A stretch of 64,000 nucleotides of DNA. Origin: Dyella sp. BiH032. GTDB taxonomy: Bacteria; Pseudomonadota; Gammaproteobacteria; Xanthomonadales; Rhodanobacteraceae. Both the position numbers and the translations under genes were made by a program. Location: NCBI RefSeq assembly GCF_031954525.1, contig NZ_CP134867.1:496001-560000 (forward strand). Direction: 5' to 3'. This document shows positions 51,274 to 61,306 of the stretch, in pieces. Every line of letters begins with the position of its first letter. The stretch's first letter is position 1. The notes beneath the pieces are model-generated. The model was not told the origin of the DNA and made no database searches. It was given only the letters and a program-made list of their open reading frames with translations.

Positions 51274-52794
51274 CTATGGCGGAGGGCCGCCCAGTTCGCC
51301 GGTCGCCAGTGCCAGGGTGGCGGCAGCGGTCAGCGCGGCGCTGTGGGCGTCGCCAAGCGCGTTGCGGGCCAGCAACAGCTGGTTCTCCGCCAATGACACC
51401 TCGGTGATGGAACCCAGCCCTTTGCGATAAGCCGCAAGGGCCGCATCGAACGTGGTCTGTGCCGCTTGGACCAGTTTCCCGGCGGCGTCGTGGGCCGCCA
51501 GCGCGGTGCGTAGCGCATTCTCTGCGGCGACCACCTGGCGCACGGCTTCGTCGCGCACTTTGTTCAGCGTCACGTCGGCGCTGTCGGCTTCCGCGCGGGC
51601 GCGGGCCAGCATGGCCGAACGCGTGCCGCCGTCGTACAGGGGGACCGACACGCCAAGGAACACGCTGCTGTTGAAGCGGTGGCCGCTCGTATTCACCGCC
51701 GGCGGCTGCGGCCCTGCCGACGGCAAGGTGTTCACGCTCAGATCGCCGCGGCCATAGGCGCCCACGGCGGACAGGAAGACCTTGGGCATGAACTCGGCGC
51801 GCGCCGCACGTATCTTCGCCGCGCTGGCCTTGGTGGCAGCGTAGGCGCTCAGTACGTCCGGCCTTCGCGATAGTGCGCTTGCGATCCTGTCATCCAAAGA
51901 ATCGCGTAGCTCCGATGGAAGAGGGCGCGCCGAGACATCGGCGAGATGAATCTCGTCCAGCGGCGGCAGGCCTACCGCGTTCATCAGCGCGAGATACGCA
52001 TCGCGTTCGCTGCCATCGGCGTTCACCTGCGCCAGCTCGGCGGCCGCGGTGGCCTGGCGTGCCTGGGCCAGTTCCACTACCGTGCCGAGGCCTTGCCGGT
52101 AGCGGGCCTGAGCCGCGTCTTCCACCTGGCGTGCGTTCTGCACCGATTGCAGCGACGTGCGCTGGCGCCCGCGCGCGGCGGCATGCGCGTAGAAGGCTGC
52201 GCTGACGGCGTGGATGATCTGCTGATGCGCGGCAGTGAAAGCGATGTTGGATATCGCCGAAGCCTGCTTCGCCGCATCGACCACCGCCGTGCGCTCGCCG
52301 AAATCGAACAACAGCCACTGCACGGAAAGTGCCGACAGCGTGCCGCTTGCCGAGCCGCGGCTGCCGATACCGATACCATCGGCGGTCGCGTGGCCGTGGC
52401 TGTTCTGCCGTCCAGCCAGGGCGCTGGCCGTGATCTGCGGCAGGTAGGCGCTCTCCGCGATGCCTGCGGCCAGCGCGGCACGGCGCGCTTCGTTCCAGGC
52501 GATGCGCGTGGTGGGCTGAGTCGATTCGGCCAGGTCGATCAAAGTCGGCAGGGTGTAGACCTTGGCTTGATCGGTAACGGCCGGCGGCCTCGTGGCGAGG
52601 GCGCGGTTAGCCGGCAGTACGTAGCGGGAGCTGTCCTGGGTGTCCGGCGTGCCCGCCACGATCTCGCCCCCGGCGCTGACCTTGGGCGACCAGGGGCGAT
52701 CGGGCGCCGGCGGTGCCATCTCCAGGCCGGAGGTGGCGCAGGCCGACAGGGCCAGGGTCGCCAGGGCCGTCAGTATTCGTTCAACCCGCTTCAT
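51274..52794 (-). CDS. mdtP: Outer-membrane efflux protein, MdtP/NodT-like
   Basis: A 506-residue TolC-family trimeric channel. A lipoprotein signal peptide (L-A-L-S-A-C, Cys near residue 18) marks the NodT subgroup. The protein then has two OEP repeats, each with long coiled-coil helices and beta-strands (E-L-A-Q-A-R-Q-A-T-A-A-A-E, L-R-D-S-L-D-D-R-I-A-S-A-L-S-R-R-P-D). It closes the series ytcA-mdtN-mdtO-mdtP, as in E. coli, where MdtP (488 residues) is the outer-membrane part of a multidrug efflux system. The start overlaps the end of mdtO by 14 bases. Confidence 0.85.
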   Translation of the reverse strand: MKRVERILTALATLALSACATSGLEMAPPAPDRPWSPKVSAGGEIVAGTPDTQDSSRYVLPANRALATRPPAVTDQAKVYTLPTLIDLAESTQPTTRIAWNEARRAALAAGIAESAYLPQITASALAGRQNSHGHATADGIGIGSRGSASGTLSALSVQWLLFDFGERTAVVDAAKQASAISNIAFTAAHQQIIHAVSAAFYAHAAARGRQRTSLQSVQNARQVEDAAQARYRQGLGTVVELAQARQATAAAELAQVNADGSERDAYLALMNAVGLPPLDEIHLADVSARPLPSELRDSLDDRIASALSRRPDVLSAYAATKASAAKIRAARAEFMPKVFLSAVGAYGRGDLSVNTLPSAGPQPPAVNTSGHRFNSSVFLGVSVPLYDGGTRSAMLARARAEADSADVTLNKVRDEAVRQVVAAENALRTALAAHDAAGKLVQAAQTTFDAALAAYRKGLGSITEVSLAENQLLLARNALGDAHSAALTAAATLALATGELGGPPP

Positions 52795-54745
52795 CGGTGC
52801 GCTTCTCATCCATCTTCCCGTTGCGCGGGATGCGCTGTTCGATCGCGCACAGCGCCTGGTCACCGGCAGACCAGGCGGCATCCTCGACGCGTACCGCTTC
52901 CGGCGCTGCCTCATAAGCGCCGCCGCCCATCGCGCGTGCCATCCGGTCCAGGCGCCGGGCGAACGGCACGCCTGGGCGGGGGCCTCGCTCGGCGGCGATC
53001 AGCAGCGGTCCGACCGCTGCCCGCGCCTGCCGGACCAGAGCCCGCCGTTGCCGCAGCCAATGTGCCGAAGGGCGCAGTTGAGGCGGTTCGTATCGCGCCA
53101 GATCCAAGTCGCGGGCAAGCGACGCGCCGGCTGCGAGGACCATGGCAGCGGCACGGCGGCCTCCCGCCGCTGAGGCGGCGATGGTCATCTGGCTCAGTTG
53201 GCGCAGCAGCGCAGCGATGGCCGGATCGATGCGCGCGGCCACGCTGACCGGCCACACGCGAGTGAACACCAGATAGGTCACGAGGTTGCCCAGCACGATG
53301 CCGATCACGCGATCGCGCGCGACCGTAAGGTCGAATGCCGGCGCGGCACCCTGCATCACGCAAAGAAAGAAAGCGAAGGCCACCTGGAAGCCGGCATAGG
53401 CGATCTTCGGCCCGCCACCGGCGATCCACGCGGAAGCGAACGCTCCGGCGAAGACGATGGCTATCAGCCCTTCGACCGAGGTCGTCAACGGCAGCACGAA
53501 CACCATGGCGGCGATACCGGCGGCGGCGCCGGCAAGGCAGCCGGCGATACGCAAGGCCAGCTTCTCCACGGTTTCGGCCGCGGTGGGCAGCGCCACGATG
53601 TAGCAGGTGAGAAAGCAGGTATGGATGCCCGGCCAGTCCAGCAGCTGATAGAGCACATAACAGGCCATGGCGGCCGCGGTGGTCTTGAGGGCGTACCGGA
53701 CGTGTGTGGGGTTGGAGCATGCATCGGGCCGAAAGAAGCCGCCGCGACGCGGCGGCGCACGTTCGGCGGGAGGGCATGCCGCCGGCTCCGCGAACCTTGC
53801 GATCACGGCATCGAGTTCGTCCCAGGCTGCTGCCTGGGCAGGCGACGGCCCATCGCCGGGAGGCGGCACGACGTCCAACGGGTAACCGCCTTCGCCGAAG
53901 ATGCTCGCCATGTCGTCGAGCGTGCGTGCGACTGCGGCAGCGCGTGCTGGCGGAAAGGATTCGCCGCGGCGGCACAGCACGTCCACGCACAGCATGAGCG
54001 TGATGCTCGACGTACACGCCCAGTCGAGCGCGCGTACGACGGCGGCCGGCGACGTTCGTTCGAGCGCGGCCATCTTCACCCAGGCCGGCGGCTTGCCAGG
54101 AAGTTGAGCCAGCGCGGCGGCGAAACGTGCGCGCGTACCAGCATCGGGGCAGCGCAGCATTGCCGCGCACAGGCGCAGCCGCGCGGCCAGTTCGCGCTCG
54201 ATCAAGCGGCGCGGCGATGGCGCGGCCAGCAGGTTGACCACCAACGACACCCCGGCGGGGATACCGACGAACAGCCATGCATAGAGCAGCGCGCGCGTCG
54301 CCGTTTCACCCCCGGGCACGTCGCCCAGCAGGCCGAGCGCATAGCCGACGATGAGCGCGAGGGTGGCAGCGATGGGGCTGAGTCGGCTGGCCGAGGCGAG
54401 GAACAGCAAGCCGAACGAAATCGTCGCCATGCTCGCTACCCGCACCATGGGATCGTCGATCACCAGCATCGCCACGATCACCACCAGTGCGATGACCAGG
54501 GTCAGTACCAGCGTCAGCGCGATGTTCGTCACCACGCTGGTAGCGCGGTCGCTCGCGTTCAGAAAGAACACGACGTAAGCGGTGAGCGCGGCCTCCGGCG
54601 TCTGGTAATACTGCACGACCCAGGTGACCGCCGCGCAGATCGCGGCTTGCCGCAACGCAAACTCCCACCGTCCCGGCGTGGCCGTGAACAGGAGCAACCA
54701 CGCGATACGACAGGCACGCCGGGTCTTATCGGCAAGCCGCGCCAC
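52781..54745 (-). CDS. mdtO: FUSC-family efflux transporter, MdtO-like
   Basis: A 654-residue inner-membrane protein with two sets of hydrophobic helices and large soluble loops, as in the aromatic-acid exporter family (AaeB/FUSC). It includes an N-terminal block near residues 20-170 and a second block around 350-480 (H-T-C-F-L-T-C-Y-I-V-A-L-P-T-A-A-E-T). E. coli MdtO has 683 residues and the same place in its operon. It overlaps both neighbours, mdtN by 20 and mdtP by 14 bases. The substrates are likely aromatic or amphipathic compounds. Confidence 0.85.
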   Translation of the reverse strand: MARLADKTRRACRIAWLLLFTATPGRWEFALRQAAICAAVTWVVQYYQTPEAALTAYVVFFLNASDRATSVVTNIALTLVLTLVIALVVIVAMLVIDDPMVRVASMATISFGLLFLASASRLSPIAATLALIVGYALGLLGDVPGGETATRALLYAWLFVGIPAGVSLVVNLLAAPSPRRLIERELAARLRLCAAMLRCPDAGTRARFAAALAQLPGKPPAWVKMAALERTSPAAVVRALDWACTSSITLMLCVDVLCRRGESFPPARAAAVARTLDDMASIFGEGGYPLDVVPPPGDGPSPAQAAAWDELDAVIARFAEPAACPPAERAPPRRGGFFRPDACSNPTHVRYALKTTAAAMACYVLYQLLDWPGIHTCFLTCYIVALPTAAETVEKLALRIAGCLAGAAAGIAAMVFVLPLTTSVEGLIAIVFAGAFASAWIAGGGPKIAYAGFQVAFAFFLCVMQGAAPAFDLTVARDRVIGIVLGNLVTYLVFTRVWPVSVAARIDPAIAALLRQLSQMTIAASAAGGRRAAAMVLAAGASLARDLDLARYEPPQLRPSAHWLRQRRALVRQARAAVGPLLIAAERGPRPGVPFARRLDRMARAMGGGAYEAAPEAVRVEDAAWSAGDQALCAIEQRIPRNGKMDEKRTDEAG

Positions 54746-55781
54746 GCTTCACCTCCACCACCGCGCTGGCGCCCAGGCGCATCAACGATGCGGGCGGATC
54801 GTGGAGCGCCACGCGTACAGGAAAGCGTTGCGCCACGCGCACCCAGTTGACCGACCGCTCGACGTAGGGAACCCCGCGTGGAAGGTTGATCCGCTCCTGG
54901 TCCAGCACCCCGGCGCCAAGCCCCTGCACGACCGCGCGAATCGGCCGGGAGCGATCGATCATCGAATAGACCGTGGCGCAATCGCCCACCTGGATGGCGT
55001 CCAGGTCGTACTCGCGGAAATTAGCCACGGCGAACCATTCGTCGGTCACCACGAGGGTGAACAGCGATTGTGAAGGAAGCACCATCTCGCCGGGCGTCAC
55101 GGTGAGTCCGACGACCCGCCCGGCGCGCGGCGCGCGTACGGTGGTATCCGCCAAGGCCCGTTGCGCGATGGCCAGCGCCGCCTGCCGCGCGTGGACCGCC
55201 GCCAGGGCGCCGGCCTCGGTATCGATCGCACGTTCGGCGGCGGCCTGCTGCTCCTGCGCCTGCGACAGCGATGTGGCGGCATCGTGACGGGTGGTCTGCG
55301 CCTGATCGAACTGCTGCACCGGCAGGTAGCCGCTGGCGGTCAGGGGGCGCATGCGCTCCACTGTGCGATCCGCCAACTGGAGATGGGTGGCTGCGCGGCG
55401 CGTCTGCTCGCGCGCAATGTCGGCGGCGGAGCGTTGTGTGGACAGTACCCGCCGCTGCGTTTCCAGCGTGGCCTGCGCCAATTCCAGTTCGGCCTGTGCC
55501 TGGGCCACGGCCAAGCGGTAGGGCTCTGGGTCGATCTGGAACAGCAGTTGCCCCTGCGCCACCTGGTCGTTCTCAGCGACCGGAATGTCCACGATGCGTC
55601 CGCCGACGGCCGCCGCGACATGGACGATGTCGGCGTCGATGGTGGCGTCGTCCGTTGCAGGCAGCCGCGCCCGGCGGTAACCCATCGATATCGCCATCGC
55701 GATGGCGGCCAGCACCACTACGGCCACGATGCCGCGCCCCAGACGGCCATGCCGCCGCACGCCACCCTTGCGCATCGTCAT
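54726..55781 (-). CDS. mdtN: HlyD-type membrane-fusion protein, MdtN-like
   Basis: A 351-residue periplasmic adaptor. One N-terminal transmembrane helix (I-V-A-V-V-V-L-A-A-I-A-M-A-I) is followed by the biotinyl-lipoyl-like half-motif (D-A-D-I-V-H-V-A-A-A-V-G-G-R-I-V-D-I-P-V-A-E-N-D-Q-V). A coiled-coil hairpin and the second half (A-P-R-A-G-R-V-V-G-L-T-V-T-P-G-E) come next. It links the inner-membrane MdtO with the outer-membrane MdtP. E. coli MdtN has 343 residues. The start at 55781 is set by alignment; the frame is open upstream but belongs to other genes. Confidence 0.88.
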   Translation of the reverse strand: MTMRKGGVRRHGRLGRGIVAVVVLAAIAMAISMGYRRARLPATDDATIDADIVHVAAAVGGRIVDIPVAENDQVAQGQLLFQIDPEPYRLAVAQAQAELELAQATLETQRRVLSTQRSAADIAREQTRRAATHLQLADRTVERMRPLTASGYLPVQQFDQAQTTRHDAATSLSQAQEQQAAAERAIDTEAGALAAVHARQAALAIAQRALADTTVRAPRAGRVVGLTVTPGEMVLPSQSLFTLVVTDEWFAVANFREYDLDAIQVGDCATVYSMIDRSRPIRAVVQGLGAGVLDQERINLPRGVPYVERSVNWVRVAQRFPVRVALHDPPASLMRLGASAVVEVKRGAACR

Positions 55782-56095
55782 CGCGCAAAACCCAGCCACC
55801 AGACGGCGAGCCCAGCCATCCATCCGCACCCGGCGCAGAACCACAGCGGGTACGGCAGCGCCTGCGCCGGCCCTCCGGCAAGCATGGCCGCTCGCGCCAA
55901 CAGCGCGACCACGATGCCGGCCAGCGCACACAGCATCCAGGCAGGGACGTAGGCGCCGAAGAAGACGAACGCGGGCGCGCCGCCGTGCGCGCAACCTGAG
56001 AGGGCGAGCGCGGACGAGCCGCCCGCGGCGATGCGTGTGCTGCGATCTCGCCGCGCGCCTCGCGGACTGGCCGAATGCCAATCAGCGCCGCGCAT
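55778..56095 (-). CDS. ytcA: YtcA-family small lipoprotein/membrane protein
   Basis: A 105-residue protein. A lipobox-like L-A-L-S-G-C is followed by the YtcA block (F-F-G-A-Y-V-P-A-W-M-L-C-A-L-A-G-I-V) and a second transmembrane helix at the C-terminus (M-A-G-L-A-V-W-W-L). YtcA sits directly before mdtN in E. coli, and does so here with a 4-base overlap. Its role in the pump is unknown. The N-terminal 30 residues are basic and the gene overlaps the MFS stop by 14 bases. Confidence 0.8.
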   Translation of the reverse strand: MRGADWHSASPRGARRDRSTRIAAGGSSALALSGCAHGGAPAFVFFGAYVPAWMLCALAGIVVALLARAAMLAGGPAQALPYPLWFCAGCGWMAGLAVWWLGFAR

Positions 56096-57329
56096 GTGCG
56101 CCGGTCTCCTTGAGCAAGGCGGTCAGCAGCAGTGCCGCCGCGATGGCACCGGCCCAGAACAGGCCCGCTTCGCGGAAATGCGCTGCCGCATCCGCCACCC
56201 CATCGCCCAGGCCGGCGCCGTGCCGCCGCGCGAACATCGGCCCGATCGCCGCAGTCACGCCGAAGGTAAGGAAATTGATCGCGCCGGTTGCGCTGCCCTT
56301 GACCTCGTCCGGATTGGCTTCCTTGATGACCGTGTACGGAATCATCGCCGCGCCCGAGCCCACGCCGAACAACAGCAGCGTCGCCCAAGCAGTTGCCGCC
56401 CCGGGCGCGAATACCAGCTGCAGACAGCTGGCGAGCATCACCAGCGCGCCGCCGGCCAGGACCGGCTTGCGTCTTCCCAGGCGATCGGTCAGCCAGCCGA
56501 GCAACGGACAGCCGAACACCCAGCCCAGCGGCACCATCGACACAGCCAGTACGGCGCTGCCATACGAGAAGGCGCGGTCGGCCTGCAAGAACCGCACGCC
56601 CCAGATCATGTCGCCGATGGTGGTCGGCGCGAACAGCAGGCCTGCAATGGCGCCGCAAAGGTACGACTGCGGATTGGCGAACACGGTCTTGTATGTGCTC
56701 AACGCGCCGTGGCCGCGAGGGGCCGTCGGCGAAGCTTCCGCAGGGGTGATCATGAGCAGGACGAGACCGACCAGCAGCACCACCAGCCCTGATCCGAACC
56801 AAAAGGCGGAAACCGATATCCAGCCATGGATGAGCGGCCCCACGGCCATCTGGCCGGCGGTGCCGCCAAGCATCCCCAGACATTGCGTCACGCCGATCGC
56901 CGTGGCCAGCCTTCCTGCGGAAAACGCATGCGAGGCGAGGTAGACCGCGCCGGTGAAGGCGAAGGCCGAGCCGGCGCCTTGCAGCATGCGCGCCAGGTCG
57001 CCCACCACGGCCCAGGGCATCACGAACAACAGGCAACCGGCACCCAGTACCGCCATGCCCGCCGGCACCACGTACTTCGCGCCCAGCCGGTCGAGCAGCC
57101 AGCCGGCCACCAGGCTCGTCACCGAGTAGGTGTAGTAGTAGGTGCCGAGAATGCCGCTTACGCCGAGTGCGGATACGTGGAACGTGTCGGCGAGCTCCGG
57201 GATCATTACCGCCGGTGCCGAACGCACCGCGTATTCGAGAAAGTAGAAGGCCAGCGCGGCGACCCAGGCGATGGCGAACGCGCGGCGGATCCGGTCGTTC
57301 GTGGCCAGCGGACTATGGGGAACGGACAT
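56082..57329 (-). CDS. MFS transporter
   Basis: A 415-residue major facilitator with twelve predicted helices. The A-motif-like loop is G-W-L-L-D-R-L-G-A-K (about residue 77), and a second loop at mid-protein reads G-W-L-T-D-R-L-G-R-R-K. Such sequences are often annotated as anion/phthalate-type symporters, but the substrate is unknown. It lies between poxB and the efflux genes, with its 3' end overlapping ytcA by 14 bases, so it is part of the same operon. The start at 57329 gives a good N-terminal topology. Confidence 0.85.
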   Translation of the reverse strand: MSVPHSPLATNDRIRRAFAIAWVAALAFYFLEYAVRSAPAVMIPELADTFHVSALGVSGILGTYYYTYSVTSLVAGWLLDRLGAKYVVPAGMAVLGAGCLLFVMPWAVVGDLARMLQGAGSAFAFTGAVYLASHAFSAGRLATAIGVTQCLGMLGGTAGQMAVGPLIHGWISVSAFWFGSGLVVLLVGLVLLMITPAEASPTAPRGHGALSTYKTVFANPQSYLCGAIAGLLFAPTTIGDMIWGVRFLQADRAFSYGSAVLAVSMVPLGWVFGCPLLGWLTDRLGRRKPVLAGGALVMLASCLQLVFAPGAATAWATLLLFGVGSGAAMIPYTVIKEANPDEVKGSATGAINFLTFGVTAAIGPMFARRHGAGLGDGVADAAAHFREAGLFWAGAIAAALLLTALLKETGAHARR

Positions 57330-57409
57330 GGAGCGGCTCCTCGGGGAGTCGGGAAGCAGGCGGCGCGGGCGCCGCCCATCGGGTCATGCAGGGAAGGAAG
57401 CGAAAGCGG

Positions 57410-59131
57410 TCAGCGATCGAACGCGCCGCCGGCCACGTCCAGGATTTCGTCGGCATGGCCGCTGAGCACCGCCTTGAGCATCCACAGGCTGAAGCCCTTG
57501 GCCTGCTCGGCGCGTATCTTCGGCGGCATCACCAGTTCTTGCCGGTCCGTCACCACGTCGATCACGGCCGGGCCTTGGTAGGCGAGCGCCGTGGTCAATG
57601 CCTCCTTCAGCGCGGAGGGCTCCTCCACGCGGATGCCAAACATGCCCATGGATTGCGCCATGCGGGCGAAATCGGGGTTGTCCAGCCGCGTGCCGGTCGG
57701 TAGGAATCCGGCCGCTTTCATCTCGATGTCTACGAAACCGAGCAGGCCGTTGTTGAAGACGACGATCTTGATCGGCAGTCCGAGCTGGCGGATGGTCAGC
57801 AGGTCGCCCATGAGCATGCTGAAGCCACCGTCGCCGGAGAGCGATACGACCTGCCGTGCGGGAAAGGCGACCTGCGCACCGATCGCTTGCGGCATGGCAT
57901 TGGCCATCGAGCCATGCAGGAAGGAACCGAGCAGGCGCCGTCGCCCATTCATTCTCAGGTAGCGGGCGGCCCACACCGTGGGCTCGCCCACGTCGCAGGT
58001 GAAGATCGCATCGTCGTCGGCCAGCTCGCTGATCCACGCCGCGACCAGCTGGGGATGGATCGGCCGATGGCTGGAATGCCGGTTGGCCAGATCGTCCAGG
58101 GACTGCCGGCTGGCGCGGTAGTGGCGTATGGCCTGGGTCAGGTGCGTGTCGTCGCGCTTGGCCTGCACTTTGGCGAGGAGGCGCGGTAGCACGTCCTGCA
58201 CATCGCCGATCACCCCCAGGTCGAGGCGGCAGCGCCGGCCGAGATTCTCGCCGCGCAGATCCACCTGCGCGATGCGGGCCTTGGAGGGATAGAACTGACG
58301 GTAGGGGAAGTCCGTGCCGAGCATCAGCAAGGTGTCGCAGGCTTCCATGGCGTGATAGCCGGAAGCAAAGCCGATGAGGCCCGTCATGCCGACGTCGTAG
58401 GGGTTGTCCCATTCGACATGTTCTTTGCCACGCAGCGCGTGTACTACCGGCGCCTTGAGCCTGCCGGCCAGCTCCACCACCGCATCGTGGGCGCCGGCGC
58501 AACCGGCGCCGCACAGCAGCGTGATGCGCTGGGAGGTATCCAGCAGGCTGGCGAGTTCATCGATGTCCTTTTCGTCGGCGCATACGCGAGGCATGCGTGG
58601 CACCGGTCGCGGAGATGGTCGCTGCGGTCCGGCTTGTTTCAGCGCCACGTCGCCGGACAGCACGATCACGGCCACGCCTTGGCGGGTCACCGCTTCGCGA
58701 ATGGCTGTCTCCACGATGCGCGGTACGTGCAGCGGATCGGAGACTAGTTCCACGTAGTGGCTGCATTCCTTGAACAGAGCCTGCGGATGGGTTTCCTGGA
58801 AATAACCCGAACCGATCTCCGTGCTGGGAATATGCGCGGCGATGGCCACCACCGGCACGCGGTTGCGGTGGCACTCGTACAAGCCATTGATCAGGTGCAG
58901 GTTGCCCGGGCCGCAACTGCCCGCACAGACGGTCACCTGCCCGGTCAGCTGTGCGTGGGCGCCGGCGGCAAACGCGGCTACCTCTTCATGTCGGACGGGG
59001 ATCCAGGCGATGTGCCTGCCGGCCCTCAGTGCCTCGGTAATGCCGTTGAGCGAATCTCCCACCAACCCGTATACGTGCTCCACGCCTGCTGCTTCCAGCG
59101 TCTGCACCAATCGCTCGGCTACCGTCGTCAC
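57410..59131 (-). CDS. poxB: Ubiquinone-dependent pyruvate dehydrogenase (pyruvate oxidase)
   Basis: A 573-residue thiamine-diphosphate and FAD enzyme, almost the size of E. coli PoxB (572), that decarboxylates pyruvate to acetate and passes electrons to ubiquinone. Hallmarks are [11 protein letters not shown] with the cofactor Glu near 49-50, [17 protein letters not shown], and [10 protein letters not shown]. The thiamine motif [11 protein letters not shown] leads to V-V-F-N-N. The match to PoxB runs end to end. The start is a GTG at 59131 preceded by a run of G's; longer forms lack homology. It heads the operon with the MFS and efflux genes. Confidence 0.93.
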   Translation of the reverse strand: MTTVAERLVQTLEAAGVEHVYGLVGDSLNGITEALRAGRHIAWIPVRHEEVAAFAAGAHAQLTGQVTVCAGSCGPGNLHLINGLYECHRNRVPVVAIAAHIPSTEIGSGYFQETHPQALFKECSHYVELVSDPLHVPRIVETAIREAVTRQGVAVIVLSGDVALKQAGPQRPSPRPVPRMPRVCADEKDIDELASLLDTSQRITLLCGAGCAGAHDAVVELAGRLKAPVVHALRGKEHVEWDNPYDVGMTGLIGFASGYHAMEACDTLLMLGTDFPYRQFYPSKARIAQVDLRGENLGRRCRLDLGVIGDVQDVLPRLLAKVQAKRDDTHLTQAIRHYRASRQSLDDLANRHSSHRPIHPQLVAAWISELADDDAIFTCDVGEPTVWAARYLRMNGRRRLLGSFLHGSMANAMPQAIGAQVAFPARQVVSLSGDGGFSMLMGDLLTIRQLGLPIKIVVFNNGLLGFVDIEMKAAGFLPTGTRLDNPDFARMAQSMGMFGIRVEEPSALKEALTTALAYQGPAVIDVVTDRQELVMPPKIRAEQAKGFSLWMLKAVLSGHADEILDVAGGAFDR

Positions 59132-59419
59132 GCGTCCCCCAAAGTGGTTGGTCGTCTCAAGAAAGCCAGGCTGGCATGCGCGCCGGCCCCAGGTTTTCCC
59201 CCATGCACGCGCTTCCGGCAGCGGCCGCCGCAGTCGCGGGCCGCCGCCGTACGATCGGCGGGATGCAGGGGGTACGCTCAGGCCTAGTGTCCGAGGCGCG
59301 GCGGCTGCCACGGAATGATCGGATCGGCCTAATAATTGACCGGTGCGGCCAAACGTATGGTTTATTGGGCAGGCATTGCCTCTAATCCGCGCTCCCAGCG
59401 AAAAGGTCACCGGCAGCAG

Positions 59420-60436
59420 ATGACGGCGAGTACGAGACGGCATATCCATGCAATCGGCATCCTGGTGGATCTGGCCGGTGAGATGGGCGTGCCGCCCAAG
59501 GCGTTGCTGTCCGGTTCGGGCGTCAAGCAAGGAAGCCTGGAGGATCCCATGTCGACGGTGTCGTTCGAGCAGGAATACCGCGTGATCCGGAACCTGCTGC
59601 GGCTTGCCGATGGCATGCCTGCTGTCGGCCTGCGCATCGGCCTGCGCTATCGCTTTACGTGGATCGCTCCGGTGGGCTTTGCCTTTATCAGCAGCCCGAC
59701 GTTCCGCAGCGCCTTCGACGTGGCACTTCGTTATGCCGACCTCAATGCGTCCATGGTGCAGGTGGCGCCTGAGGGTGACGGTCGCGACTTGCATATCCGT
59801 TTTCTTGAGGAGCGCATCCCGGCGGATATCCGCGCCTTCGCGGTCGAGCGCACCATCGGCGTCATTCTCGCGCTGGCGCGGGAGCTATTGCAGCGCGTCG
59901 TCACCCCACGTTCCCTCGATCTGGCGCACGTGGTGGAACCGGTCGATGTCTACCGGAAGCTGCTCGGCGTGACGCCTCTGGAGCGTGGCAGGAGCCTGCT
60001 GGTACTCAAGCACAAGGATGTAGAACTTCCCCTGGAACGAGCCAACCCAGTCGCGTTGCGCCTGGCCGAGGAGCAATGCCAGCGTTATCTGGAAACCTGG
60101 CGGCGCCGGGAAGGCTTGGCGGCGCGCGTGCGCGACATCATCGCGCTGCAGCCACGCAATATGCCGCCGATCAAGCAGGTGGCGCTCGCGCTATGCATGT
60201 CCGAACGCACCATGCGCCGTCGCCTGAGCGATGAAGGCACCAGCTTCGTCGCGCTTTGCGACGAAACGCGGCAGGCGATCGCCGAGCAACTGCTGACGAT
60301 CCAACGCTTGCCGCTGGAGCAGATCGCCGACCGCCTGGGTTACTCGGAGACGGCCGCGTTCATCCACGCTTTCAAGCGGTGGCATGGGGTGTCACCGCAT
60401 GCCTATCGCATGGGCAAGCTGGCTCGGCGAGGTTGA
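59420..60436 (+). CDS. AraC-family transcriptional regulator (Arabinose_bd type)
   Basis: A 338-residue regulator with an N-terminal Arabinose_bd-like sensor domain (about residues 10-200). The C-terminal double helix-turn-helix (about 240-335: [22 protein letters not shown], then [21 protein letters not shown]) is characteristic. It is divergent from poxB over a 288-base gap. Divergent control of the poxB-efflux operon is likely. The start at 59420 is chosen because the sensor domain starts there; a longer form from 59336 has no advantage. Confidence 0.88.
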   Translation: MTASTRRHIHAIGILVDLAGEMGVPPKALLSGSGVKQGSLEDPMSTVSFEQEYRVIRNLLRLADGMPAVGLRIGLRYRFTWIAPVGFAFISSPTFRSAFDVALRYADLNASMVQVAPEGDGRDLHIRFLEERIPADIRAFAVERTIGVILALARELLQRVVTPRSLDLAHVVEPVDVYRKLLGVTPLERGRSLLVLKHKDVELPLERANPVALRLAEEQCQRYLETWRRREGLAARVRDIIALQPRNMPPIKQVALALCMSERTMRRRLSDEGTSFVALCDETRQAIAEQLLTIQRLPLEQIADRLGYSETAAFIHAFKRWHGVSPHAYRMGKLARRG

Positions 60437-60540
60437 TGCCGATAGGCGATGTCTCGCACAGGTTGGCAAGGGAGCCGGGCTATGAGAGATGGCGCAAGCG
60501 TTTGGACGTACGGTTAATTGCCGACACGATTTGCGTGTGT

Positions 60541-60563
60541 CGTGCACCGGCTTGTAGTGCACG
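60541..60563 (+). terminator. Possible terminator hairpin after the AraC gene
   Basis: CGTGCAC (60541-60547) pairs with GTGCACG (60557-60563), followed by a GTTGTTG stretch. It lies 105 bases past the stop and just before the convergent stop at 60594. Support is moderate only. Confidence 0.35.
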
Positions 60564-60593
60564 GTTGTTGCTCGCCATGGCAGGCCTGCTCGT

Positions 60594-60890
60594 CTACATG
60601 AGGCTCGCCACAACGAGGGAGAGCGTACGCGGCGCCTTCTGACGCCAGCCCTGCTCGAGTACCTGTCGCGTCTGTTCGTCTTCCGGTCGAAAGCCGTCCT
60701 GCTTGAGGCGAAGCAATGTGCGGTTGCCATCCAGCGGCGTCAGTGTCCATGACACGACGGTATCGATGGGCCCGCCCTTCCAGGTGTAGACCAGCCTTGC
60801 GGGTTCGACCGCCTCCACAATCCGGCAGTGCACCATCCCGTCAAATCCGGGCACAGGGTCTGTCATGAAATGAGGAGGGAGAACGTCCAT
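60594..60890 (-). CDS. N-terminally truncated SRPBCC/AHSA1-type protein
   Basis: A 98-residue protein matching the second half of AHSA1-type SRPBCC proteins: V-H-C-R-I-V-E-A-V-E-P-A-R-L-V-Y-T-W-K-G-G, then V-V-S-W-T-L-T-P-L-D-G-N-R-T-L-L-R-L and a C-terminal helix. Full members have about 150 residues and begin with a W-W/F-containing ligand cavity that is missing here. Its start codon overlaps the stop of the upstream membrane-protein gene by ATGA, so it is coupled to it. It may be a degraded gene or a deliberate half-domain. Confidence 0.7.
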   Translation of the reverse strand: MDVLPPHFMTDPVPGFDGMVHCRIVEAVEPARLVYTWKGGPIDTVVSWTLTPLDGNRTLLRLKQDGFRPEDEQTRQVLEQGWRQKAPRTLSLVVASLM

Positions 60891-61282
60891 CACGCAAACC
60901 GCGCGATGGCCATGCTGATAGTTGTGATGCCAAGAAGTGCGGCTGCCGCGCGGTGCCCTATGGTTGCACGGGCTTCCGACTTTGGGCCTGCGTGCTTGGA
61001 CTTCATCTCGGATAGCGCCAAGCCCGCTTGTATGGCGAAGGCCACCAGGCCACAGACTGCCCCGGCAAGAAGAATGGATTCCGCGGCTCCCATCGCTGCT
61101 CCATGCAGGAGTCGCCACAGAACTCCACCGGAAACGATTGCTAAGATTCCAGCCGTGAGTTGCGGAATACGGAGGCGACTGACCGGACTGCCACCAAGTC
61201 TTGCGATAGCGAAGCTGGACCCCGCCCAGAACACCGCTGCAAGGACGTGGACCGCAATGATCGACATCAGGAGTTCTCGCAC
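60890..61282 (-). CDS. Small four-helix membrane protein
   Basis: A 130-residue protein with four hydrophobic helices (I-I-A-V-H-V-L-A-A-V-F-W-A-G, then I-P-Q-L-T-A-G-I-L-A-I-V, S-I-L-L-A-G-A-V-C-G-L-V-A-F, and A-A-A-L-L-G-I-T-T-I). No family is recognised beyond a general resemblance to CopD-like or DUF proteins with H-V-x-A-x-x-F-W-x-G. The start is a GTG at 61282 near GAGGTG; ATG at 61267 is an alternative. It is divergent from TetR at 61347 and probably repressed by it. Confidence 0.65.
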   Translation of the reverse strand: MRELLMSIIAVHVLAAVFWAGSSFAIARLGGSPVSRLRIPQLTAGILAIVSGGVLWRLLHGAAMGAAESILLAGAVCGLVAFAIQAGLALSEMKSKHAGPKSEARATIGHRAAAALLGITTISMAIARFA

Positions 61283-61306
61283 CGTCGCACCTCACCTTTA
61301 GTTTGG

